Assembly: GCA_016209895.1 (NCBI GenBank)
Contig: JACQVH010000285.1
Coordinates: 1-34,569 of the forward strand
Source: Candidatus Hydrogenedentota bacterium
Lineage (GTDB): Bacteria > Hydrogenedentota > Hydrogenedentia > Hydrogenedentales > SLHB01
Length of the DNA stretch: 34,569 bases
Direction of reading: 5' to 3'
Below are positions 1 to 9,526 of this stretch, piece by piece (positions within the stretch are counted from its first letter, which is position 1; each line of letters begins with the position of its first letter). The notes below the pieces were generated by a model that did not search any database, was not told the DNA's origin, and saw only the letters and a program-made list of their open reading frames with translations. Made by a program: the position numbers and the translations under genes.

Positions 1-391
1 AATCCATACCTGTGGCACCACACTTTCGCCCTCACCCCCGGCCCCATACCCCCAAGCCTTGCCAATCAACCACTTACAACAATGCACCTACCCCAAATCC
101 AAAACCAACTGTAGAAGATGGGTCAAGAAGGCCATCGAACAGATGGGCGCGCACGCTTAGAGCCACTAACAAAATGCTCCCACGAGTTTCTGTCGTCCCT
201 ACGGGACTTTCTTCCCCGAAATCCAGAGAGAATCCAACAAGGTAGGGCGACGGGTGGCACCCCAAAACTCGCTGGGGGTGTGTGCGCGCCCCCTAACAAG
301 TCACGGGGTGCTATCCGGTTTTGTTAGAAGCTCCAAGATCCGAGGGCTAACGGGTCCGCTGGGACGAATGAAGCCCGTCGGAACTTCCATG

Positions 392-1051
392 TCACGGGCA
401 TCGGTCGTAGAATTCGGTATCAGGGTAGCCATACATTGCCTCGAGCTCGGTTTCGGTCGACTTGTAGACACCCGCGCCACCCCATTTCCCGACGAACCAG
501 GCAAAATACGACTCAAATTCAATACGCGATCCGTGTTGGTAGTCAAATTCGAAAACTCTCTTGCGACCATGGCCGGCGATATCCGGATCCCATGGATAGG
601 GTTGGGCCGTGTCGTAACAGGCTGCAATGAAAGGCTTCGGGTCATATAACCAGACGTCGGTGCGTCCCACCATGTAGGCATAGCAATCGTAACGCGCGCT
701 TGGCGCGCTCATCCGCCACTGCTCCGGCGGGCCCGAGGGGGCGGTTTCGGTGAGTCTGTTTATGTCTTCTTGCTGTTGTGCAGTAAAATCTGAATCGGCA
801 AGCACGCTATACGCGACGGGGTTTCCTTGGCATGTCTTGACGGGCCAACTTTCACACGCCGGACTACCCAGCACAGGGATTTGATCGTAGACCAGATAGT
901 ACTTCCGAATCCAGTATTCTGTCCCGTTGGGGGCTTTAGCTCCGAAGTCCAGAAATCCCTGGGCCCCGTTCACGGCCCAGCATGCCGTGCAATAGACCCA
1001 AGAACTCGCCACTATCATGATGCTTGGCAGTGCCTTCAACATTCTGCCCAT
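392..1051 (-). CDS. Hypothetical exported protein (219 aa), Cys-containing; loosely resembles DUF7689-like 'CYAwaxGxTDxW' proteins
   Basis: N-terminal signal-like segment MGRMLKALPSIMIVASSWVYCTACWA; internal RYDCYAYMVGRTDVWLYDP and YG...EFYDRC; downstream of and co-directional with 1078..2118. Family resemblance is from memory only. Confidence 0.6.
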   Translation of the reverse strand: MGRMLKALPSIMIVASSWVYCTACWAVNGAQGFLDFGAKAPNGTEYWIRKYYLVYDQIPVLGSPACESWPVKTCQGNPVAYSVLADSDFTAQQQEDINRLTETAPSGPPEQWRMSAPSARYDCYAYMVGRTDVWLYDPKPFIAACYDTAQPYPWDPDIAGHGRKRVFEFDYQHGSRIEFESYFAWFVGKWGGAGVYKSTETELEAMYGYPDTEFYDRCP

Positions 1052-1077
1052 GGTATCTCCTCCTTTGAGTATGCGGT

Positions 1078-2118
1078 TTACTTGGGAATATCTCCGTTCG
1101 AAATCGTTGACCCTGCAATGCGCTCAGCGAATTCTAGAATGTCCGATTGGTACGTGTAATATCCTTGGCTACTGTCAGTCCACTTGATGCGGTTTGCGCT
1201 GTACTCGACCAGCATTTGCGCCTGGTCCTGAGTCAACTCCAGTCCCGGTACATTCCCTTCTGCCCATCGGCTTAGGATCTGGTCGCTTGAATACGCCAAC
1301 ACCATTCCGTATCGGCTCATTACGTACGGGTGTTCCAGTAGTACCTTCTGGAAGTCCTCGCCCCTTTGTGTTCGGATATGATCCTTCGTGGCAGCCTGTC
1401 CTCGACGGTGCATTTCCACGATAAGATCAAGACTGCTGGGCGAGCTCTCTGTCTCGGCAAGAACCAAGGACAGACCCAAGGCGCCACCAGGCGATGTTAA
1501 GGTCGGCTGAAAGGGTTCGCCCTCGGGTATAAAGGGTGGCATTTGGTCCAAGGCAGACGAGAGTTTCTCTCTTACTTCTTCAGCCAGCCATTGTCGCTCG
1601 GCGTCGCTACCGTTGCGAGCGATGTCTAGTAGTTTTCTCACGCGGGGTTCGTCCAAGACCCGGTGGAGGTAGGTGCTGTGCGAGCTCGCAAAGTTATCAG
1701 CTAACGGGTCTTCCAGGAGTTTCGCAATCGTCTCTTCAACCGGTTCGTTTCTGACCTCTACCTCGATGGCTTGTTTTCTGAGCTTAGCGGCCGCGAGGCG
1801 GAGGGCCGCGTCCAATCTGGCGCGCTCCCATTTCTCACGGGCGGGGTCTACAGTGGACGTAGGTGCCGCGACTTTCTGAGCCGCACTGTGAGGCGCCGGA
1901 CTTACCTTGGTTACAGGAGTATTTGCAGATTGAACCGCCTTGGGTAACGAAGTTGGTTTCGTGACTTGGCTTGCGACGGTGGAACGTTTTACGCGTGGAG
2001 TGTCGCGCCCGATGAGCACTATCGTGACGAGGATTGCCCCAGCTAACGAAGCTGCAGCAAGAAACACGCCACGGCTTCTGATATCGTTGGTTGCCGGCCA
2101 ACGCTTCCACTTCTTCAT
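1078..2118 (-). CDS. Hypothetical membrane-anchored protein (346 aa) with one N-terminal TM helix
   Basis: MKKWKRWPATNDIRSRGVFLAAASLAGAILVTIVLIG gives a single TM segment, followed by a Pro/Ala/Thr-rich linker and a helical domain; long ORF, no family recognised. Confidence 0.65.
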   Translation of the reverse strand: MKKWKRWPATNDIRSRGVFLAAASLAGAILVTIVLIGRDTPRVKRSTVASQVTKPTSLPKAVQSANTPVTKVSPAPHSAAQKVAAPTSTVDPAREKWERARLDAALRLAAAKLRKQAIEVEVRNEPVEETIAKLLEDPLADNFASSHSTYLHRVLDEPRVRKLLDIARNGSDAERQWLAEEVREKLSSALDQMPPFIPEGEPFQPTLTSPGGALGLSLVLAETESSPSSLDLIVEMHRRGQAATKDHIRTQRGEDFQKVLLEHPYVMSRYGMVLAYSSDQILSRWAEGNVPGLELTQDQAQMLVEYSANRIKWTDSSQGYYTYQSDILEFAERIAGSTISNGDIPK

Positions 2119-2423
2119 ATGATAGGAACCCCAAGAACCGAATTACATCGTAGCATACCTCCCCCCCCCCGATGTCAAGGAACTTCTTGCCTGTTATCTT
2201 CATTGGGCACACGGAACTTTGTGGGTGACGAGCGACTTCCGGGGTCGCCGCCGGACGCGTCCGTCCAAGATCACAAACGCGAAATTTCTAGTGGGTTCAT
2301 AGAGCGCCTTGCCGTGTCATATCCCTCAAGTTGGTGCGATTGCCCTGCTCTTAGACTTTCGCTCCCTTATGCGCATATGATGACGTTCAAACCGCATATG
2401 CAAGCGTCCGGGAGTTCTGTTGA

Positions 2424-4793
2424 ATGACGGATCGGAATAGCGCTAATTCGGCAACAGGCGACTACTTGCCGCTTCTTCCATTGAAAGACATGGTGGTGTT
2501 TCCGCGCATGGTGGTCCCGTTGCTGGTGGGACGACCGGCCTCGTTGATGGCCGTCGAAGATAGCTTAACTTCGGGCCGATCCTTGTTTCTATGCGCCCAA
2601 CGCGACGCCACCATCGAGTCTCCAGGCCGCGACGATTTGCGCAATGTCGGCACCGTGGCCAGCATCCTTCAAACGTTACGGATGCCGGACGGCAGCCTGA
2701 AAATTATTGTCGAAGGTATGGCGCGCGCGGAACTGCGACGTTTGGTGGACCGCGGAAACTTTGTCGAAGCCGGCATTTCACGGGTTGAAGAACTACCGCC
2801 ATCCGAGCCGGACGCGATCGCGGCCATGCGCTTGGTGTTAACCCAGTTTGAAGGTTATGTCCGTCTAAGCCAGCGAGTCGCGCCGGAAGTCGTGGTCTCG
2901 CTGCGGAATATTGAAGAGGCCGGTCCGTTGGCGGACCTCATCTGCGCCCACTTGCCGCTTCGCGTTGAAGAGCGCCAGGAACTCCTCGAGATAGAATCAG
3001 TCCAAACTCGCTTGGAACGTATCACCTCGATCCTGATACGGGAGCAGGATTTACTCGAGATCGAACGCAAGGTCCGGGAGCGCGTCCGGGAGCAAATGGA
3101 ACGCGGCCAACGCGAGTACTATCTGCATGAACAGTTGAAGGCCATCCACCAGGAACTCGGCAACCGGGAAGAAGGCAGCGACGAATATGCCGAGCTCAAG
3201 AAGCAAATTGAAAAGGCGCAGATGCCGGACGAAGTGCGGGAGAAGGCGGTTCGAGAGTTTGGTCGTTATGAACGCATGCCCGCGATGAGCCCCGAAGGCT
3301 CCGTGATCCGCACCTATCTCGAATGGCTAATTGACATGCCTTGGGCCAAACGTACGCGCGACGCGCTTGACCTCGGAACCGCCAAGCGCGTGCTGGACGA
3401 AGACCACTACGGCCTGAGCAAGGTGAAAGAACGTATCCTGGAGTTCCTGGCGGTCCGCAAGCTGAGTAAGAGCACGCGCGGTCCGATCCTCTGTCTGGTG
3501 GGCCCGCCGGGCGTGGGCAAAACGTCGCTGGGTCAGTCCGTGGCGCGCGCCATGGGTCGCAAGTTTGTCCGTATTTCGCTGGGCGGAGTACGCGATGAAG
3601 CCGAGATTCGCGGTCATCGGAGGACCTATATCGGGGCCTTGCCCGGCCGGATCGTTCAAGGAATCAAGAAGGCGGGTGTGAAGAATCCGGTGTTCATGCT
3701 GGATGAGGTAGACAAGATGAGCATGGACTTCCGCGGCGATCCTTCCTCGGCCTTGCTCGAAGTACTGGACCCGGAACAGAACAAGATGTTCAGCGACCAT
3801 TATCTCGAGGTGGACTTGGACTTGCGCGAAGTCTTCTTCATCACGACGGCCAACAGCGAGTATGACATTCCCCCGGCGCTGCACGATCGCATGGAGTTGG
3901 TGCGCCTGTCGGGATATTCAACCTATGAAAAGGAACGTATTGCCCAGCTATATTTGATTCCAAAGCAGATGAAGGAATGCGGGCTCAAACTCCGCCAGCT
4001 TCACTTCACAGGTGAAGCTATCCGCACCATGATTCAACGCTACACCCGTGAAGCGGGCGTGCGCGAATTGGAACGTCAAATCGCGAACATCTGCCGGAAA
4101 GTGGCCAAGCGCCTGGTAACGCGCGGGCGCGTGCGCAAAGTGAACCTGGATGAAAGACAGGTGCTCGAACTGCTGGGACCCGAAGAATATAGCGAAATGC
4201 GGGCCGAAGTGGAGCCCAAGGTCGGCGTCGCGGTCGGACTCGCCTGGACCATGGCTGGTGGCGACATCTTGCACATCGAGACGAGCACCACCAAGGGGAA
4301 AGGCATTCTCACCCTCACGGGCCAGCTTGGCGAAGTGATGAAGGAATCGGCCCATGCGGCGTACACCTATCTGCGCGCCCACGCGAAAGAACTGCGCATT
4401 TCGCCAACATTCTATCGGAACATGGATTTACACGTGCACGTGCCGGAAGGCGCGATCCCCAAAGACGGTCCGTCGGCCGGGGTAGGAATCGCCGTGTCCA
4501 TGCTCTCCGCCTTGCGCAATCGGCCCCCGAAGGCGCTTTTGGCGATGACCGGTGAAATCACGTTGCGCGGCCGCATCCTGCCGGTCGGCGGCGTCAAAGA
4601 AAAAGTCTTGGCCGCCCACCGCGCCGGTATTAAAGAAGTTATATTGCCCAAAGAAAACCAGAAAGACCTGACCGAAGTGCCGTCCGAGGTTAGAGAAGAA
4701 TTGAAGCTTCTCCCGGTAAGCACCATGGAAGAAGTCCTTCGTCAAACCTTCAGTGACAAACACCCTAAATCTGAATCTGCACAATCGCGATGA
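2424..4793 (+). CDS. lon: ATP-dependent protease Lon (LonA type, 789 aa)
   Basis: N-domain LPLLPLKDMVVFPRMVVPLLVGR; Walker A GPPGVGKTSLGQSVA; VFMLDEVDKM; catalytic PKDGPSAG and EKVLAAHRAG. Confidence 0.97.
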   Translation: MTDRNSANSATGDYLPLLPLKDMVVFPRMVVPLLVGRPASLMAVEDSLTSGRSLFLCAQRDATIESPGRDDLRNVGTVASILQTLRMPDGSLKIIVEGMARAELRRLVDRGNFVEAGISRVEELPPSEPDAIAAMRLVLTQFEGYVRLSQRVAPEVVVSLRNIEEAGPLADLICAHLPLRVEERQELLEIESVQTRLERITSILIREQDLLEIERKVRERVREQMERGQREYYLHEQLKAIHQELGNREEGSDEYAELKKQIEKAQMPDEVREKAVREFGRYERMPAMSPEGSVIRTYLEWLIDMPWAKRTRDALDLGTAKRVLDEDHYGLSKVKERILEFLAVRKLSKSTRGPILCLVGPPGVGKTSLGQSVARAMGRKFVRISLGGVRDEAEIRGHRRTYIGALPGRIVQGIKKAGVKNPVFMLDEVDKMSMDFRGDPSSALLEVLDPEQNKMFSDHYLEVDLDLREVFFITTANSEYDIPPALHDRMELVRLSGYSTYEKERIAQLYLIPKQMKECGLKLRQLHFTGEAIRTMIQRYTREAGVRELERQIANICRKVAKRLVTRGRVRKVNLDERQVLELLGPEEYSEMRAEVEPKVGVAVGLAWTMAGGDILHIETSTTKGKGILTLTGQLGEVMKESAHAAYTYLRAHAKELRISPTFYRNMDLHVHVPEGAIPKDGPSAGVGIAVSMLSALRNRPPKALLAMTGEITLRGRILPVGGVKEKVLAAHRAGIKEVILPKENQKDLTEVPSEVREELKLLPVSTMEEVLRQTFSDKHPKSESAQSR

Positions 4794-4828
4794 AGACCGT
4801 TATGTCCTCCGTGGCCTCTTGTACTTCT

Positions 4829-4862
4829 CAGACCCGTCAGACCTGTCGGACGGGTCGGACCT
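4829..4862. repeat. Short tandem repeat of a ~9-bp unit (cagacccgt/cagacctgt/cggacgggt/cggacct)
   Basis: Direct reading between lon and engB: four degenerate 9-mers in register. Confidence 0.65.
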
Positions 4863-4896
4863 CTAGGTGCTCCTCTGTGAGGGCTGAGAAGGGGAT

Positions 4897-5496
4897 GTGA
4901 GTGGGGTGAAAATCATCTCCGCCGAATTTCTAAAGAGCACGCTGCGTCCACAAGACTTCCCGAACGATGGCCGCCCCGAAATCGCGTTCGCCGGACGCTC
5001 CAACGTCGGCAAGTCAAGCCTGATTAACGCCTTGCTCAACCGTCGGGGTTTGGCCAAGACCAGCAAGAGTCCGGGTAAGACTCAAACCATCAACTTCTTC
5101 GACATCAACGGCCAATTCTACTTTGTAGATTTGCCTGGCTATGGGTATGCCGAGGTACCGAAAAGCTTGCAACAGGAATGGGGACAGGCCATCACTTCCT
5201 ATCTGACCCATCGTCGGACGTTGCGCCTCGTGGTCCACCTCCTCGATGCGCGCCATCCGCCAACTAAGAATGACTTTCGATTGACAGAAGTGCTCCGTTT
5301 CGCCAATCTTCCCCCCTGCTACGTCGCCACCAAGGCCGACAAGCTTACCCGGAACTCTCTGGTCCAGGCCCTCGCGACCATCCGCCATGAACTCGGCTTG
5401 CCTGATCACGCAACCGTGATCCCGTTTTCCGCCATCACCAGCACCGGCGCAAAAGAACTTTGGCAAGCGATTGGCCAGCGCCTCGGCCGCGGTTGA
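4897..5496 (+). CDS. engB: Ribosome biogenesis GTP-binding protein EngB/YsxC (GTG start)
   Basis: GRSNVGKSSLINALL (G1), SKSPGKTQTINFF, DLPGYGYAEVP (G3), TKADKL (G4). Confidence 0.95.
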   Translation: MSGVKIISAEFLKSTLRPQDFPNDGRPEIAFAGRSNVGKSSLINALLNRRGLAKTSKSPGKTQTINFFDINGQFYFVDLPGYGYAEVPKSLQQEWGQAITSYLTHRRTLRLVVHLLDARHPPTKNDFRLTEVLRFANLPPCYVATKADKLTRNSLVQALATIRHELGLPDHATVIPFSAITSTGAKELWQAIGQRLGRG

Positions 5497-5503
5497 GAAG
5501 ACT

Positions 5504-6649
5504 CTATAGGGACGTTCCAATAGCGTTCAATGGTAGGACCTCAATTCGATCATCGAGAGGATAACGTTGAGTACCGGGATACACCACAGAAAGGCGATCA
5601 AGGCGCAGGTCATTCATCACTGCACGCATGGCTTGGGAGGTCCGAGGCGCATCCTGAAACTTGAACTCAAATCCCAATCGCTTCCCTCCCCTGATAAGTA
5701 AGAGGTCCAGCTCTGCGCCGGCGTGCGTCTTGTAGAAATAGGCGTCATGTTCTGCCTGCAAACGGCAAAGCACCTCTTCCATCGCGAAACCTTCCCAGGA
5801 AAAACCAAGCCGTGGGTGCCCCAATACCTGCTCCAAATTGCGCAAGCCAAGGAGAGCGTGCAAGAGACCCGTATCCCGAAAATAGACCTTCGGCGCCTTC
5901 ACAATCCGCTTTCCCACGTTTTCGAACCACGGCGGCAGTTGACGCACCATAAATGTACTGCAAAGAATGTCGAGATAATGGCGAGCGGTGCGTTGATGGG
6001 TGTCAAGCGCCCGCGCGAGTTCAGAGGCGTTCCAGGTTTGGCCGTGCCAGTGCGCAAGCATGGTCCAAAACCGTCGGAGGGTTGGTCCCGGAACTCGAAT
6101 GCCTAATTGAGGTATGTCTCGTTCCAAGAAGGACTGAATGAAATTCTGCCGCCAGGCATAACTGTGCTCATCGTCGGACGCCAGAAACGAAACTGGGAAT
6201 CGGCCGCGACTCCAAAGCTTGCGCCAACGGTCAGCGCCAACTTCATCCAGATCAAATCCGCCCATCGGAACGTACGCGACCCGACCCGCGAGCGATTCAG
6301 ACACACCCTTCACCAACTCGGGTGACGCACTGCCAAGAAGGAGGAAATGCGCCGGCAGAGGATGGCGGTCAGCCAACACCCGGAGCAGATTGAACAACTG
6401 TGGCAGCCGCTGAACTTCGTCAATTACCACGAGACCGCTTAACCCTCGCAGGATTAGCGCGGCGGACTCCGCAATGAGCGGCGTTTCGGGGTCTTCCAAA
6501 TCGAAATAGTGGGCTGAACGCTCGCGGGCTAATGCGCGCGCCAACGTCGTTTTCCCGCACTGACGCGGGCCCAACAATAAAACGACCGGATATGCTCGGG
6601 TTTCTCTCCGCACCCGTTTCTTCAACACAAGTCGTTCGATGTAGATCAT
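5504..6649 (-). CDS. AAA ATPase with C-terminal DUF4143-like domain (381 aa)
   Basis: Walker A LLLGPRQCGKTTLARALA; VIDEVQRLPQLFNLLRVLAD; LLGSASPELVKGVSESLAGR; C-terminal KVYFRDTGLLHALLG and GAELDLLLIRGGKRLGFEFKF. Confidence 0.92.
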   Translation of the reverse strand: MIYIERLVLKKRVRRETRAYPVVLLLGPRQCGKTTLARALARERSAHYFDLEDPETPLIAESAALILRGLSGLVVIDEVQRLPQLFNLLRVLADRHPLPAHFLLLGSASPELVKGVSESLAGRVAYVPMGGFDLDEVGADRWRKLWSRGRFPVSFLASDDEHSYAWRQNFIQSFLERDIPQLGIRVPGPTLRRFWTMLAHWHGQTWNASELARALDTHQRTARHYLDILCSTFMVRQLPPWFENVGKRIVKAPKVYFRDTGLLHALLGLRNLEQVLGHPRLGFSWEGFAMEEVLCRLQAEHDAYFYKTHAGAELDLLLIRGGKRLGFEFKFQDAPRTSQAMRAVMNDLRLDRLSVVYPGTQRYPLDDRIEVLPLNAIGTSL

Positions 6650-6795
6650 GCTTGAAATTTAGCACTTATTGGTATCAATTTTCAAGGCTAATCCTGAACC
6701 GGCGTGTCCGACCTTCAAGTGCTTCGATAGGTAAATTTCCGCTCGCGCCGGGCAGCGCGTATTGCACTCATAGGCCGCGGGGCCGTATACTGTCT

Positions 6796-7518
6796 GTGAC
6801 CCAGGGGACGTTAACCGTGCAGGCAGAAGACCGGCTCATTCATTTCTCGACGGAGTGGTTTCATCCGCCCGTTCAGCACAAGGTCGCGGCGCTGCAGAAG
6901 TTGTATTATGAGTTGTCCCAGGTCAGGACGGCGGCTTATGACAGCAGCGATTTCAGTTTGCCGGGTCAGCCTAAATTCCATTCGCGGCGCGGCCAGCGAA
7001 GTCAGTCCATTGCCGTGTTCTTGCCCGATCGAGTGGCGCTAATCGAAGAATGGGCGGACATCCCGCTTTCAACGTTCCTGGAGAAGTGCCAGGAGGTGTC
7101 GCACCGGGTGCTCGAGGTGCTTCAAATCCCGGTCTTTGTTGCCCAAAGCGTCACCTTGCGAGCCACCTTGGCACTAACGCATTTCGAAGATGCGCGCGTG
7201 TTCCTCCTCGAACATGTCTGCTGCCAGGAAGGCCGCATTGGGCCGTATTTCAGCCGTCCGCTGGCCACGGCCGGTCTGCGGTTGGTCTTTCCCGAAACTC
7301 CGGACCATCCCGGAAACTTACAAATCACCATCGAACCCTACCGACACAGCCGGACTGAAGTCTTCGTCGAGGTGCGCGGCATGTTCACGGGATTGCAGAT
7401 CGGTCGCGACACCTGCGACGCGCTGCGCGGAAACATTGTCTCGGTTCGATCCTTCATCACCAACCATATTTTCCCCTACCTGAATCAGTACGATGTCCGT
7501 GCGGGGGATGCGGTGTAG
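6796..7518 (+). CDS. Conserved-looking hypothetical protein (~240 aa, GTG start)
   Basis: ORF 6532..7518 extends upstream over the divergent gene; in-frame GTG at 6796 gives MTQGTLTVQAEDRLIHFSTEWF..., a compact protein without TM; family not recognised. Confidence 0.6.
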   Translation: MTQGTLTVQAEDRLIHFSTEWFHPPVQHKVAALQKLYYELSQVRTAAYDSSDFSLPGQPKFHSRRGQRSQSIAVFLPDRVALIEEWADIPLSTFLEKCQEVSHRVLEVLQIPVFVAQSVTLRATLALTHFEDARVFLLEHVCCQEGRIGPYFSRPLATAGLRLVFPETPDHPGNLQITIEPYRHSRTEVFVEVRGMFTGLQIGRDTCDALRGNIVSVRSFITNHIFPYLNQYDVRAGDAV

Positions 7519-7556
7519 GGTCCAGGGTCCAGGGTACAGAGTCTAGGGTTCAGGGC
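7518..7556. repeat. Low-complexity gggtccagg/gggttcagg-type repeat
   Basis: gggtccagggtccagggtacagagtctagggttcaggg directly after the stop of the preceding ORF. Confidence 0.6.
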
Positions 7557-7754
7557 AACGGGTTATCGGTACTATGATCGCCAAGAAGACGCGGGCGAGT
7601 TTCGATTGATGATGCGCGATTGGGAATCTGAAATTTGAGATTCGAGATCGGAGATTACGAGCACCACGAGCAGTTACACGTCCTGACCCCACCCGTCTTT
7701 CAGTCGTATCGGGACAGCGACGCCAACAGTACGACGTGAGGGACGGCGTCTCCT

Positions 7755-8747
7755 ATGAACGTGTCCATTCTGATGCCGGTGTTTAACGCCCAGGAAACTC
7801 TGGGAAATTCGATCGAAAGTATCCGCGGGCAGTCTTGGACCGATTGGGAGTTGATTTTGGTGGACGACGGTTCGACGGACGATTCGGGGCAAATCGGAGC
7901 CAACTTTGCGAATCGCGATTCTCGGATTCACAACATCAGAAAACGTCACGAGGGTATCGTGGCGGCCTTGACCGCTGCAGCCGATCGCGCCGAGGGACGA
8001 TACTTGGCAAGGATGGATGCCGACGATACCGCGCATCCGGACCGGCTTGCCAAACAACTTACCCTGGTGGAACAAGACCCACGAATCGCCCTGTGCGGAA
8101 CTCGCGTGGAAATGGTTGGTTCCGATCTAGGTTTGGGACGACAGCGGTATGAGAAGTGGATAAACAGCCTGTGCTCCCACGAGGAGATCCTGCGTGAGCT
8201 GTTTGTCGAGTGCCCTCTTTCCCATCCCACATTCATGATGCGGCGCGACACCTTCGAAGCCGTCGGCGGTTATCAGGACCACGGCTGGGCCGAGGACTAT
8301 GATTTGTGCATGCGGCTCTTCCTTGCAGGGGCGCGTTTTGGAAAGGTGCCGGAACCCCTGCTGCTCTGGCGGGATTCGCCAGAACGACTCTCCATGAATG
8401 ACGACCGGTACAGTTTCCTCCAATTCCGAAGGTTGAAGCGACACTATCTCTTCAAATCCTATCTGAAAGCTGGAACATCCTTTTTTCAGTGGGGTGCGGG
8501 CGAGGTAGGCAAATATTGGCTAAGAGAATGGGGCCAAGACCGTCCCGAAGCGGTGGTTGACATCCACCCACGCAAAGTCGGTCGGCGCATTCACGGGTAT
8601 CACGTCATCGCACCGGAAGAGTTGCCGGGGCCGGGCGCGGCGTTTATCGTGGTAGCCGTGGGCGCACCCGGCGCCCGCAATGACATCCGGAACTGGCTGA
8701 ACCCTAAAGGGTACGAGGAATTGAGAGACTATTTGTTCTTGGCCTGA
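7755..8747 (+). CDS. Family 2 glycosyltransferase with C-terminal Rossmann-like extension
   Basis: MNVSILMPVFNAQETLGNSIESIRGQSWTDWELILVDDGSTDDS, ARMDADDTAHPDRLAKQ; C-terminal FFQWGAGEVGKYWLREWG...VDIHPRKVGRRIHGYHVI. Confidence 0.93.
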   Translation: MNVSILMPVFNAQETLGNSIESIRGQSWTDWELILVDDGSTDDSGQIGANFANRDSRIHNIRKRHEGIVAALTAAADRAEGRYLARMDADDTAHPDRLAKQLTLVEQDPRIALCGTRVEMVGSDLGLGRQRYEKWINSLCSHEEILRELFVECPLSHPTFMMRRDTFEAVGGYQDHGWAEDYDLCMRLFLAGARFGKVPEPLLLWRDSPERLSMNDDRYSFLQFRRLKRHYLFKSYLKAGTSFFQWGAGEVGKYWLREWGQDRPEAVVDIHPRKVGRRIHGYHVIAPEELPGPGAAFIVVAVGAPGARNDIRNWLNPKGYEELRDYLFLA

Positions 8748-8903
8748 AGCATACTGGGACCGGCCCGGGCGCCGCAAAAACGTTCAAAGCCGTAAACCTC
8801 TGCCGTAGACGTAGGGCAGAAGGCAGACCTTCTAGCCGGCCCTGTGATTGCCAAGAAAACAGTCGGTACTGTAAACCTTTTACTGGGGATACGCGTTTCA
8901 TCA

Positions 8904-9494
8904 ATGGTCAATGGAAATGAGGCAGACCGGCGTCAACTTGACGACGAAACCTTGGCGCTGGCTTTGCAGGCCGGTGACGATCTCGCGTTTGCGGAACTTG
9001 TTCACCGGCACCAGGGTCGTGTGTACGCCGTAGCATACCGCGTCACATCGAACCGGGAAGACGCGCTGGACGTGGCCCAGGAGGCCTTCATCCGCGTTTA
9101 CCGAAAGATCAACGCTTGGCGGCCGACGGGAAACTTCCTGAGTTGGCTGCTGCGACTGACTACGAACCTGGCGATAGACATGCTGCGCAAGCAGCGACGG
9201 CGTCAAGTCGAGCCCCTCGAAGACCGTACCGGACGAGAGCCACTGATAACGCAGTCCCTGATGTCGGACACGGCCCGACAAGCGGGCGCTCAGGAGATCG
9301 CGGTTCGGGTTGAAAGCGCCCTGACGGCCTTGTCGCCGATGCAGCGGACGGTGTTTGTGTTGCGCCATTACGAGGGTCTGCAATTGGCAGATATCGCGAA
9401 AGCGCTCGGATGCACCGTAGGCAGCGTGAAAGTACACCTGTTCCGGGCGCTGAAGAAACTTCAGCAGGAATTGGCCGATCTGCATGAACGATAA
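8904..9494 (+). CDS. ECF RNA polymerase sigma factor, RpoE-like
   Basis: DLAFAELVHRHQGRVYAVAYRVTSNREDALDVAQEAFIRVYRKI (region 2) and LSPMQRTVFVLRHYEGLQLADIAKALGCTVGSVKVHLFRALKKLQ (region 4); start set at ATG 8904. Confidence 0.95.
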   Translation: MVNGNEADRRQLDDETLALALQAGDDLAFAELVHRHQGRVYAVAYRVTSNREDALDVAQEAFIRVYRKINAWRPTGNFLSWLLRLTTNLAIDMLRKQRRRQVEPLEDRTGREPLITQSLMSDTARQAGAQEIAVRVESALTALSPMQRTVFVLRHYEGLQLADIAKALGCTVGSVKVHLFRALKKLQQELADLHER

Positions 9495-9526
9495 GAGCTG
9501 CTGAATCATGAAGGAGCACTGAGACC

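Noticed and set aside
1-391. Short ORFs at the left edge (12..245, 254..649 and others)
   Set aside because: Overlapping short frames without RBS, domain or codon-usage support; region appears non-coding.
3327-3884. 185-aa minus-strand ORF (and several others at 3948..4784) inside lon
   Set aside because: Antisense shadow ORFs of a highly conserved gene in GC-rich DNA; no recognisable domains.
5504-6649. AAA/DUF4143 ATPase as part of a defence or toxin-antitoxin island
   Set aside because: Single stand-alone gene of a very common family; no nuclease, toxin or restriction partner nearby.
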